DNA of 15,616 nt from an uncultured Opitutales bacterium (GTDB lineage Bacteria > Verrucomicrobiota > Verrucomicrobiia > Opitutales > Intestinicryptomonadaceae): the NCBI GenBank assembly GCA_900552245.1, contig URYY01000038.1:1-15616 (forward strand), written 5' to 3'. Below the pieces are notes generated by a model that saw only the letters and a program-made list of their open reading frames with translations, ran no database searches and was not told the origin of the DNA. Position 1 is the first letter of the stretch, and every line of letters starts with the position of its first letter. Positions 7,816 through 14,547 of the stretch are shown here, in pieces. The translations under genes and the position numbers were made by a program.

Positions 7816-8149
7816 TTTCATAACTCCTGGAGCATAACACTTATATCAAAATAAAATCAAGAATAATTTAAAACAAATACTCAATATTCCGAGTTTGCAA
7901 ATTTTGCGATAAACCAAGTCTAGACAAGTAAAGCTGTTGAAATAAAACTTCAAAGTTTTACCTCTGTATGGAAACTTACACCATAAAAAGTCTTGGATTA
8001 ATTTAGATTGTGCATTTGCTAAAGCGCAATCTGCCAATGCCGGCAAGTCGCACCTTTTCGGAGGCTGGCGGGGCCATATACACGCAAAAATTATTTTTGG
8101 CAAAGCCAAACAGCTTGCCACAAATAGATAAAATTGTGGGCAAGCGCGC
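7816..8149. other. Intergenic region upstream of the repeat-protein gene
   Basis: No supported gene. It contains the Shine-Dalgarno and presumed promoter region of the repeat-protein gene and the terminator of the SnoaL-like gene (8086-8110). A minus-strand open frame from 8121 to 7846 has unlikely composition (Cys/Leu/Phe-rich, starting inside the terminator region) and no recognisable motif, so it is not called. Confidence 0.5.
8086..8110 (-). terminator. Terminator of the SnoaL-like gene
   Basis: On the minus strand TTTGGC-TTT-GCCAAA (8110-8096) is followed by AATAATTTTT, about 40 nt after the stop codon at 8150. The stem is short but a T-rich tail follows directly. Confidence 0.55.
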
Positions 8150-8569
8150 TCAGCAGGAAGCGCCTATCGCGCGCAGGATTCCGAGAATTCCCTCCGCCGC
8201 GACATCCTTTGTTATTTTTCCATCTTTATTTATGTAATAGAAATTCATAAAACATACGGAAATCTTCCTGCCCGTGGGCTTTACGCCAAGGAATTCTCCG
8301 TCGTGAGTCCCCGATAAATTCCAAGAAACCGCGACTTTTTCATCGTCGGCAACTAAGTCTTGAATATGCCAGCTGACATCGCTAAAAGATTTTCTCATCC
8401 AATGCACGACGGACAGATAGCCCTCGCCCCCATACAGAGGTTCCGGACTTGCGGGTGTAAAAAATGGCGCCTTGCTATCGACCAATTCTGCGGCCAAATT
8501 GCTATCGGCAGTGTTTATCATTTGCTCAAATTTTTTTATCAATTCTTTATTGCGATTTAGCGTATCCAT
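8150..8569 (-). CDS. SnoaL-like / NTF2-like polyketide-cyclase-type protein
   Basis: 139 residues from the ATG at 8569, which AGGAAAG precedes by 5 nt. A TTG eight codons upstream keeps the frame open but has no such site. The protein follows the SnoaL-like/'ester cyclase' pattern: an N-terminal helix 'NKELIKKFEQMINTAD', 'GGEGYLSVVHWMRKSFSDVSWHIQDLVADDEKVAVSWNLSGTHDGEFLGVKPTGRKISV' in the middle, then 'DGKITKDVAAEGILGILRAIG' at the C-terminus. The GTHxGEFLGxxPTGr motif is highly characteristic. Family members form a cone-shaped alpha+beta barrel that binds small hydrophobic ligands; some are cyclases or hydrolases, many have no known substrate. No signal peptide. It stands alone, with a terminator just downstream. 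Confidence 0.85.
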   Translation of the reverse strand: MDTLNRNKELIKKFEQMINTADSNLAAELVDSKAPFFTPASPEPLYGGEGYLSVVHWMRKSFSDVSWHIQDLVADDEKVAVSWNLSGTHDGEFLGVKPTGRKISVCFMNFYYINKDGKITKDVAAEGILGILRAIGASC

Positions 8570-8739
8570 AAAAACTTTCCTAGACAACTGCAAGTGTTTC
8601 TACGACTTGCTAAGCTCTGCGTCAAATAAATAGCTAAAAACACCCTTATAAAAAACATCTCGCCCGTTGCAATTATTGAAAATCTAAAAAAGCTTCGGAT
8701 TTGCTTGACCTAAGATGCAAAAGCAAGTTTTTTTGCACC

Positions 8740-9459
8740 ATGTCAGATTTGTGGAACCCGTGGCATGGCTGCCATAAAATAAGTGCAGGTTGCCTGAATT
8801 GCTACGTCTATAGGATAGACTCGCGCATTGGCAGAGACCCCTCCACTGTTGTAAAAACCAAAAGTTTTAACGCCCCCTTAAGGCGCAATAAGTCGGGCGA
8901 TTTTTGCATGTCTAGCGGCAGGATCTACACCTGCTTTAGTTCCGACTTTCTAATCGAAGAGGCCGACCAATGGCGAGCCGACGCATGGCGCATAATGAGA
9001 GAGCGCTCAAGCCAAAATTTTATATTTATTACAAAGCGAATACATAGGCTAAAAGATTGCCTGCCCGACGACTGGGGCTGTGGATATCCAAACGTATCAA
9101 TAGCATGCACGATGGAGAATCAGGAAATGGCAGACTTTAGAATGCCAATATTTCTAGAGGCTCCAATCAGACATAAATTCATAGTCTGCGAACCCCTACT
9201 AAGCCACATAGACTTTCGCGGAAAACTAAACAATAGCGCGATTGAGGAAATCGTCGCCGGCGGAGAATCCGGCCCCGACGCGCGAATTTGCGACTTTGAT
9301 TGGATAAAGTCCATACGCCTGCAGTGCTTGGAAAGCAAGGTGAACTTTCACTTCAAGCAGACCGGCGCAAATTTTAAAAAGGACGGGCGCATCTACAAAA
9401 TACCGCGCAACATACAGGCAAAGCAGGCGCGAAAGAGCGCTATGGATCTATATTTTTAA
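8740..9459 (+). CDS. DUF5131 (phage Gp37/Gp68-type) family protein
   Basis: 239 residues from the ATG at 8740. The frame is open back to a TTG at 8701, but family members begin close to the 'WNPWHGCHKISAGCLNCY' motif, so the ATG is preferred; neither start has a good Shine-Dalgarno site. Cys11, Cys18 and Cys21 form a CX6CX2C cluster near the N-terminus, a possible iron-sulfur site reminiscent of radical SAM proteins. Further family hallmarks are 'VYRIDSRIGRDPS', 'YTCFSSDFLIEEADQWR', 'FIFITKRIHRL', 'NVSIACTMENQEMADFRMP', 'CEPLL', 'VAGGESGPDARICDFDWI' and 'FHFKQTGANFKKDGR'. The founding members are phage proteins, but this variant also occurs as a chromosomal gene in gut bacteria. Its function is not established. 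No phage genes surround it. Confidence 0.85.
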   Translation: MSDLWNPWHGCHKISAGCLNCYVYRIDSRIGRDPSTVVKTKSFNAPLRRNKSGDFCMSSGRIYTCFSSDFLIEEADQWRADAWRIMRERSSQNFIFITKRIHRLKDCLPDDWGCGYPNVSIACTMENQEMADFRMPIFLEAPIRHKFIVCEPLLSHIDFRGKLNNSAIEEIVAGGESGPDARICDFDWIKSIRLQCLESKVNFHFKQTGANFKKDGRIYKIPRNIQAKQARKSAMDLYF

Positions 9460-9657
9460 GAAAATCCCCGCTTGCATATTTTTAAGTTGGATTGCTACAA
9501 GACAGCGCCTAAAATTAGACCTCGCAGACAATGCTACACTATTGAGAGTCGCGCACTCTCAAATTGAAATTCCTCATAACTAGTAAATACCCTAGCCATT
9601 ATATTTTGCAGAAATTAAAAATTAAAGGTTGCTACAAAGGCCCAGTCCTAAGCCAAA

Positions 9658-10863
9658 TTACATCTCTTCGTTTACCCTGAAATTCATAACGCTATCAAGC
9701 GGCCTCTGTGCCAAAAACTCCCGCTTTAAATAATCCATATAGGGGCGCACATGCTCAAAGAATTTTTTGTAGCCACAGCAGAGATAGTTTGAGTATGGCT
9801 GTCCTGATGGGCTTTTGCAAAAGCGGTTGCGCGGACATTCCCCCCTGCATGCAAAGTAGTACTGGCAGCGCTTGCATTCGTCCGGCAAAAGCTGGGTCTT
9901 TATTTTTGAAAATCGCTTAAAGCCTCCGCTATCGCACAGTTGGTCAAAATTCTGCCTGTACAAATTGCCGATTTTATAGCCCTTAAATACGAAGTGGTCG
10001 CAAGGATAAACATCGCCATTTGCATTTAAAACCATTGAAGATCCGCACGAGTCTGAAAGCGTGCACACGCCCGGGGTAAGCTTGAGCCAATTTGCCAGGG
10101 TAGACTCAAATATCTGCACAAAAACCCTACCGACATCGCTTGCCACCCACCTGTCAAAAACTGCGCACAGAAAGTCTCCCCAAGAATCCGGGCTTACGGA
10201 GTAAGGCGCAAGTTCGCCATCGTCTTCAAGCGAGGCCAAGCTGCCGTTTGATATTCTCTCAACTACGGGTGTAAATTGTATGAATCGGCAGGATATGCTC
10301 TTAAAAAAGCTGTAAAAAGCGTCGGGGTTTTCAGCGCAATAGTCGCTTACAACGGACATTGCGTTCCACTCGGCGCCGTGCTTATTCAAGAGATTTATGC
10401 CGCGCATAACACTTTCAAAAGTTCCCCTGCCGTCGAATGTCTTTCTGTATTTATTGTGAATATCCTCAGGGCCGTCTATGGATACTCCGACAAGCCAGTT
10501 ATTCCTTGCAAAGAACTCACACCAGCTGTCGTTTAAGAGCGTCCCGTTTGTCTGAATTGAATTTTCTATATTTACCCCGTTTGCATATTTTTTTTGGAGC
10601 TCCACTACCCTCTCGTAAAACTCCAAGGGTGCAAGCAGAGGCTCTCCGCCGTGCCATACAAAGTTTGCCCCCCACGGGTTTGCCTGTATGTACTCCCTCA
10701 CTGACTTTTCAAGCAGGGCTTCGCTTATGCGTTTTGCATCGCAAGCCACGCCCGAAAGCTTTTCCTTTTCGAGGTAGTAGCAATATTTGCAAGCCAAATT
10801 GCAGGCCGCCCCCGCGCTTTTAAGCATAAGCGAAAATTGATGCTGCTGCGAATTAAAAGACAT
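9658..10863 (-). CDS. Anaerobic sulfatase-maturating enzyme (anSME), radical SAM/SPASM
   Basis: 401 residues. It oxidises the active-site Ser or Cys of sulfatases to formylglycine without oxygen, using S-adenosylmethionine. The radical SAM cluster motif CNLACKYC gives Cys21, 25 and 28. The SPASM domain cysteines are Cys267, 273, 288, 330, 333, 339, 343 and 362, whose spacing (6, 15, 42, 3, 6, 4, 19) closely follows the pattern I recall for characterised anSMEs. Asp289, directly after Cys288 ('YPCDHF'), matches the proposed catalytic Asp. 'HGGEPLL' (71-77) and 'QTNGTLL' (104-110) bind SAM in this family. The ATG at 10863 lies 4 nt after the TGA of the sulfatase gene, so translation is probably coupled. 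An upstream ATG at 10902 would overlap that gene by 35 nt and add residues unlike the family. The protein is cytoplasmic and acts before sulfatase export. Confidence 0.93.
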   Translation of the reverse strand: MSFNSQQHQFSLMLKSAGAACNLACKYCYYLEKEKLSGVACDAKRISEALLEKSVREYIQANPWGANFVWHGGEPLLAPLEFYERVVELQKKYANGVNIENSIQTNGTLLNDSWCEFFARNNWLVGVSIDGPEDIHNKYRKTFDGRGTFESVMRGINLLNKHGAEWNAMSVVSDYCAENPDAFYSFFKSISCRFIQFTPVVERISNGSLASLEDDGELAPYSVSPDSWGDFLCAVFDRWVASDVGRVFVQIFESTLANWLKLTPGVCTLSDSCGSSMVLNANGDVYPCDHFVFKGYKIGNLYRQNFDQLCDSGGFKRFSKIKTQLLPDECKRCQYYFACRGECPRNRFCKSPSGQPYSNYLCCGYKKFFEHVRPYMDYLKREFLAQRPLDSVMNFRVNEEM

Positions 10864-10867
10864 TAAA

Positions 10868-12499
10868 TCAATTAAAGCTAAGCTGTGAAATATTATCGAC
10901 AAACTTTGAATTCTGCGACTTCAAGCGCTGCAGAAGCTTGAGCTTGAGTTCATTTGCCTTTTGAATATATTTCGCCCTGTCCGGATTAGACGCACCTATC
11001 AGGTTCTTTGTCTCATTGGGGTCGTCTTTCAAATTGAACAAGACAGCGGGCAATTTGCAGGTTAGATCGTACGAGACCATCAATTTCCAATCTCCGTCGA
11101 CAATCATATGGCTCATTGGCCTGCCCTTGTGGTACAACCATTCGCTTACAACAGTGTTTTCCTTAGTTTTTGTCTTATCTATGTAAGGTATCAAACTTTC
11201 GCCGTCGCGAGCGTCGTACTTCACTCCCATATAGTCGAGAATTGTCGGGAACAAATCAATTAGCGACACACACTCGCCTATTTTAACCGGCTTAATTTTA
11301 CCGGGAAAATTAAGTATCATGGGCACCCTTGCCGATTCCTCAAAGAATACGTTTTTCTCGCGCATACCGTGCGCGCCGAGCATTTCGCCGTGGTCTGATA
11401 TAAACACGATTAAAGTGTTTTCGCGCTCGCCTATTTCGTCCAGCTTATCGAGGATTTTGCCAATCCAATCGTCAACTTCGCTAACGAGTGCAAAGTAATT
11501 TGACATCATGTACTTCACGAGATTCGGATTTGCATATTCCTTCAAGACTTCGCGCGCATTTTCTCTCACATAAGGAGAATCCACCATTGGGTCCGAAATG
11601 GAACTTGGAATTGGCATTCTATCCGGATCGTACATTCCGTGGTAAGGCTCTGTCGGAAGCATCGGAGAGTGCGGATAAAAGAAGGAGCATGTGATATTGA
11701 AGGGCTTGCCGCTCTTCTTTGCCCTATCCAAGGCGGCAATGGTCTCGAGAGCCTGAAAGGCAGTTATTGATTTCTCGGCCGGAACGCGCAAAAGGCCGTG
11801 GTTGTCGGGCTGGGTATGTATGCGCCTCTTTAACTCTTCCTGTGTTAGCTCTCCATCCGGAGATGTTCCATAGACAACGCGCCTATCTATGGGATCCGGA
11901 GTGTAGTAGGCCTGGAACATCGTTTTATCGAATAAGTCGCCGTCTTTTTTCTGATAAGCCTTAGCGGCGGGTCCGATAAACTGCGCAAACTTAATTAGGT
12001 GGTGAGTCTTGTAATGGAAGGGACGGTTCTTATTCGGAATTTCATAGCCGAAACCCTCGTAGCACTTAGTCCAGGAAATCGGCGCATGCCACTTGCCGTG
12101 GTACTCGGAGTAATAGCCGTTATCCGCAAGTATCTGGTCAAAAGTTTTCTTTGTCGTAAAATTATTTTTTACCGGATCTTCCGAAGTCAACTCATTTGTC
12201 AAAACTCCCGTATGCTCGACGTTAAGACCTGTTAAAATGCACGAGCGCGCCGGCCCCGAAACTGCGCACGGAGTATAAGCGCGGGTAAAGTAAGCGCCGG
12301 TCTCAGCCAGCTTATCCAGGTTTGGAGTTTTGAGAAATCCGTATTTGCCCGCGGCTGCAATTGCATCGTAACGCTGCTGGTCTGTCATTATAAAGAGCAA
12401 ATTGGGGCGCTTCTTTACCTGAGATTTCTCTGCAAAGGCGCAAGCTGCGGCGAGCAAAAGCGCCGAAAATGCTAGAAATTTTAACTTCATATTTTTCAT
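10868..12499 (-). CDS. Secreted sulfatase, serine type (formylglycine-dependent)
   Basis: 543 residues. The N-terminal signal peptide (about 1-23) ends at AFA-E. A cysteine sits at 20 but the preceding AAA is not a canonical lipobox. The sulfatase/alkaline-phosphatase fold is shown by 'NLLFIMTDQQR' (metal ligand Asp40), the modification motif SGPARSCILTG (Ser81 at the position converted to formylglycine, Arg85), 'HGKWH' (Lys136, His138), 'FFYPHSPML' (His276), 'VFISDHGEMLGAHG' (Asp368, His369) and Lys381. Ser81 replaces the more familiar Cys of the CxPxR motif; Cys78 lies three residues before it and is not in register. It hydrolyses sulfate esters in the periplasm or outside the cell; the glycan or aryl substrate cannot be assigned. 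It heads an operon with the anSME gene, which starts 4 nt after its stop. AGAGG lies about 10 nt before the ATG. Confidence 0.93.
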   Translation of the reverse strand: MKNMKLKFLAFSALLLAAACAFAEKSQVKKRPNLLFIMTDQQRYDAIAAAGKYGFLKTPNLDKLAETGAYFTRAYTPCAVSGPARSCILTGLNVEHTGVLTNELTSEDPVKNNFTTKKTFDQILADNGYYSEYHGKWHAPISWTKCYEGFGYEIPNKNRPFHYKTHHLIKFAQFIGPAAKAYQKKDGDLFDKTMFQAYYTPDPIDRRVVYGTSPDGELTQEELKRRIHTQPDNHGLLRVPAEKSITAFQALETIAALDRAKKSGKPFNITCSFFYPHSPMLPTEPYHGMYDPDRMPIPSSISDPMVDSPYVRENAREVLKEYANPNLVKYMMSNYFALVSEVDDWIGKILDKLDEIGERENTLIVFISDHGEMLGAHGMREKNVFFEESARVPMILNFPGKIKPVKIGECVSLIDLFPTILDYMGVKYDARDGESLIPYIDKTKTKENTVVSEWLYHKGRPMSHMIVDGDWKLMVSYDLTCKLPAVLFNLKDDPNETKNLIGASNPDRAKYIQKANELKLKLLQRLKSQNSKFVDNISQLSFN

Positions 12500-12818
12500 A
12501 CACTCAAACCTCTGCTAATTTTGTACCTAAAAATATCCGAACGCGCCAAACTATTTTAGTTATACAGAACACTATCTTTTTTGCAAGACAAAGATTCCAT
12601 TACAATCATATTTCAACTACATTAGAATTTGAGCCCGAAGTTTAATAACACACATTCATAAAGGTTTACCACCGAAAATCAGTTGCAGACCTCGCTAAAG
12701 TAAAGATTAACACCTCCATAAAATAGAAATATCATCAAGCCGCGCAAATAAAGGCGCCGCACTTTACAAAGATGCCTTAAATGCGGCGCCTGCTAATTCT
12801 CAGTATTGCAACGGCAGA
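12500..12818 (-). promoter_or_regulatory. Region between the two sulfatase genes
   Basis: No gene. Next to the downstream sulfatase start it carries CTAAAAATATCC at 12527-12538, about 28 nt before the ATG; a nearly identical AT-rich word occurs as tandem copies before the other sulfatase gene (14381-14402). The far end holds the terminator of the upstream sulfatase (12753-12790). The separate terminator, together with this spacer, suggests that the sulfatase-anSME pair has its own promoter here. Confidence 0.4.
12746..12790 (-). terminator. Terminator of the upstream sulfatase gene
   Basis: On the minus strand a perfect 9-bp stem GGCGCCGCA / TGCGGCGCC (12790-12782 and 12761-12753) encloses a 20-nt loop and is followed by TTTATTT. 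It begins about 28 nt after the sulfatase stop. The stem is almost the same as that of the terminator at 1345-1366. Confidence 0.65.
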
Positions 12819-14294
12819 TTACTCTCTGCTCGTGCCGCGCTCCGTAATTTCATCTAACTTCTCCTGCAGTGATTCGGCCAGCGCGGGATTGCTTTTGGCA
12901 AGGTTTGCCTTTTCCTGAGGATCCTTAGATAAATCGTACAGAGCCGGAACCTTCTCGCCTGGCAATTTCTGCTTAGAAAACGGCTTGGCGTCAACGTATT
13001 TAACGCCGTCATTTCTTATGCTTCGCGCGCCGGATACGCTCGCAGTTATGATATTTGGACGCTCAAACTTTTTACCCTGCCATATATCAAAAACGTTGAA
13101 ACTATCCGAGGCGACACTGTGGTTAGACGCATCCAACTTGTAGCCCACCACATGAGCGATAGTCGCCATAATATCGACCAGAGAGAATGCCTGATCGCTA
13201 ACCTTGCCTGCGGGAATATGCCCAGGCCAAGTAAGGATAAATGGAACGCGAGTGCCGCCCTCGTGTATGAAGGTTTTGCCCATGCTCCAGTCTCCATTTA
13301 ATTTAAGCCCCGCCCGGTTTGCGTCTTGCACATGGTTTAGAATGGGAACCCCGCCCCTGGGATGCTTTGTTCTGTCGTAAGTTGGAGAGCAATGCTGGGC
13401 GCCGTTGTCGGAAGTAAATATGAATATGGTATTTTCAAACTGCCCCGTCTTTTTCAAGTACGCGACGAGCTCACCCACGGAATCGTCCAAGTCCAAGATA
13501 AAATCTCCGTATGCTCCCGCCCCGCTTTTGCCGGCATTTTTCTTCGACGGAGTAATGGGCTCGTGAACTGCCGGAGAGGCAAAATATAGAAAGAAAGGCT
13601 TGTCTTTCGGTATGGTCTTTAACCAAGATATCGCCTTTTGAGTAAGGAAGGCGGAGGCCTCCTCATTGACTCTCTGAGGTGCGTCGTATCCGTGATAGGG
13701 CGGCCCGTATGCAGAGTTGCCGCAATCAATTTTCTTATTTGAACGCAGGCCCCAAATTTTGTCGTTTTCCATGTAAATTCCCGTCACGTCACCGTGATTT
13801 TGGGGAATTGTAAAAGAGTAGTCAAAGCCCGTGCTGTTTACGCCTTTGCCGGTGAAGTCGTCGCGCATATCGACGTCTTTACCCGACCTATGCTTGTCGC
13901 CGTAACCCAGGTGCCACTTGCCGACACAGGCAGTGGAATAGCCCTCGGATTTTAGCATGCGCTGAAGAGTCAGAGTGTCCTTGCTTATAGCGAGGGGTTC
14001 ATAGCCCCAAACTCCCGACTTCATATTTATGCGCCAAGGGTACCTGCCCGTCAAAACGGCGTAGCGCGTCGGCGAAGATACGCTGCTTGGGGTGCATGCG
14101 TTTGTAAACATAATTCCCTGCTTTGCCAGAGAATCCATATTCGGAGTTTTTATCAGGTTTTTAGGAGCGCCGTAGGCGTTCAAAGAACCGTAGCCGAAGT
14201 CGTCCGCTAGCATTAAAACTATGTTCGGATTTGGGGCCGAACACAGGAGGTGTCCAATAGTTAGTGTATTTATAGTGAGTAATAATTTTTTCAT
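12819..14294 (-). CDS. Secreted arylsulfatase-type sulfatase, serine type
   Basis: 491 residues. The N-terminal hydrophobic segment (about 1-20, ending CSA-P) looks like a signal peptide, though a weak one. Sulfatase landmarks: 'NIVLMLADDFGYGSLNAYG' (metal ligands Asp31 and Asp32), the modification motif SSPTRYAVLTGRY with Ser73 at the formylglycine position and Arg77, 'CVGKWHLG' (Lys, His), 'YFASPAVHEP', 'IFIFTSDNGAQHC' (Asp, Asn) and a lysine near 'DWSMGKTFIHEGGTRVPFI', all standard for arylsulfatase-type enzymes. It carries Ser rather than Cys at position 73, so activity should need an anSME such as the one encoded downstream. It acts on sulfate esters after export; the substrate is unknown. 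No Shine-Dalgarno site is visible before the ATG, which AT-rich repeats precede instead. It is followed by its own terminator. Confidence 0.93.
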   Translation of the reverse strand: MKKLLLTINTLTIGHLLCSAPNPNIVLMLADDFGYGSLNAYGAPKNLIKTPNMDSLAKQGIMFTNACTPSSVSSPTRYAVLTGRYPWRINMKSGVWGYEPLAISKDTLTLQRMLKSEGYSTACVGKWHLGYGDKHRSGKDVDMRDDFTGKGVNSTGFDYSFTIPQNHGDVTGIYMENDKIWGLRSNKKIDCGNSAYGPPYHGYDAPQRVNEEASAFLTQKAISWLKTIPKDKPFFLYFASPAVHEPITPSKKNAGKSGAGAYGDFILDLDDSVGELVAYLKKTGQFENTIFIFTSDNGAQHCSPTYDRTKHPRGGVPILNHVQDANRAGLKLNGDWSMGKTFIHEGGTRVPFILTWPGHIPAGKVSDQAFSLVDIMATIAHVVGYKLDASNHSVASDSFNVFDIWQGKKFERPNIITASVSGARSIRNDGVKYVDAKPFSKQKLPGEKVPALYDLSKDPQEKANLAKSNPALAESLQEKLDEITERGTSRE

Positions 14295-14312
14295 ATTTAG
14301 TAATAAAAATAT

Positions 14313-14326
14313 CGGAAATATTTCCG
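14313..14326. promoter_or_regulatory. Palindrome just upstream of the sulfatase gene
   Basis: CGGAAATATTTCCG is a perfect 14-bp palindrome placed 18 nt before the sulfatase ATG (14294). Its position and symmetry fit a dimeric repressor site or a start-site-proximal structure. No regulator is encoded in the window, so the role is an inference. Confidence 0.35.
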
Positions 14327-14367
14327 CTGAACGAGCGAGTTTCCTTACAGATTTTACTTAGTTTAAC

Positions 14368-14402
14368 AATATTTTTTTAGCTAAAAATATTCTAAAAATA
14401 TT
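14368..14402. repeat. AT-rich tandem and inverted 11-mer repeats upstream of the sulfatase
   Basis: CTAAAAATATT occurs twice head to tail (14381-14391 and 14392-14402). Immediately beside it lies an inverted copy with two extra T residues (14368-14380, AATATTTTTTTAG). It sits 74-108 nt before the sulfatase start and could be an operator, an UP-type element or simply curved AT-rich DNA. Confidence 0.4.
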
Positions 14403-14547
14403 TCTGTGCGCATAGTTTGCCGAAGCTAAGTTAATGCTATTTCTGAGTTACAACAAAAATCATAAACTATTATAAAAATAAGCCTAGAGAAAGTCCTATT
14501 CTTGGCAAACTATTCAGCCAAAAAATTCCGCCTAGTCAAAAAATATC

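Noticed and set aside
7846..8121. A 91-codon minus-strand open frame in the intergenic region.
   Set aside because: It starts downstream of a terminator hairpin, has unlikely composition and no ribosome binding site or motif.
8740..9459. The Gp37/Gp68-type gene as evidence of a prophage.
   Set aside because: No integrase, structural or lysis gene is nearby, and chromosomal copies of this variant are common.
10437..10823. A 128-codon + strand open frame.
   Set aside because: It is antisense to the anSME gene, whose radical SAM and SPASM cysteine pattern is complete.
12497..12503. Alternative frame starting near the sulfatase start (12503 to 12312, minus).
   Set aside because: It overlaps the signal peptide and catalytic N-terminus of the sulfatase out of frame.
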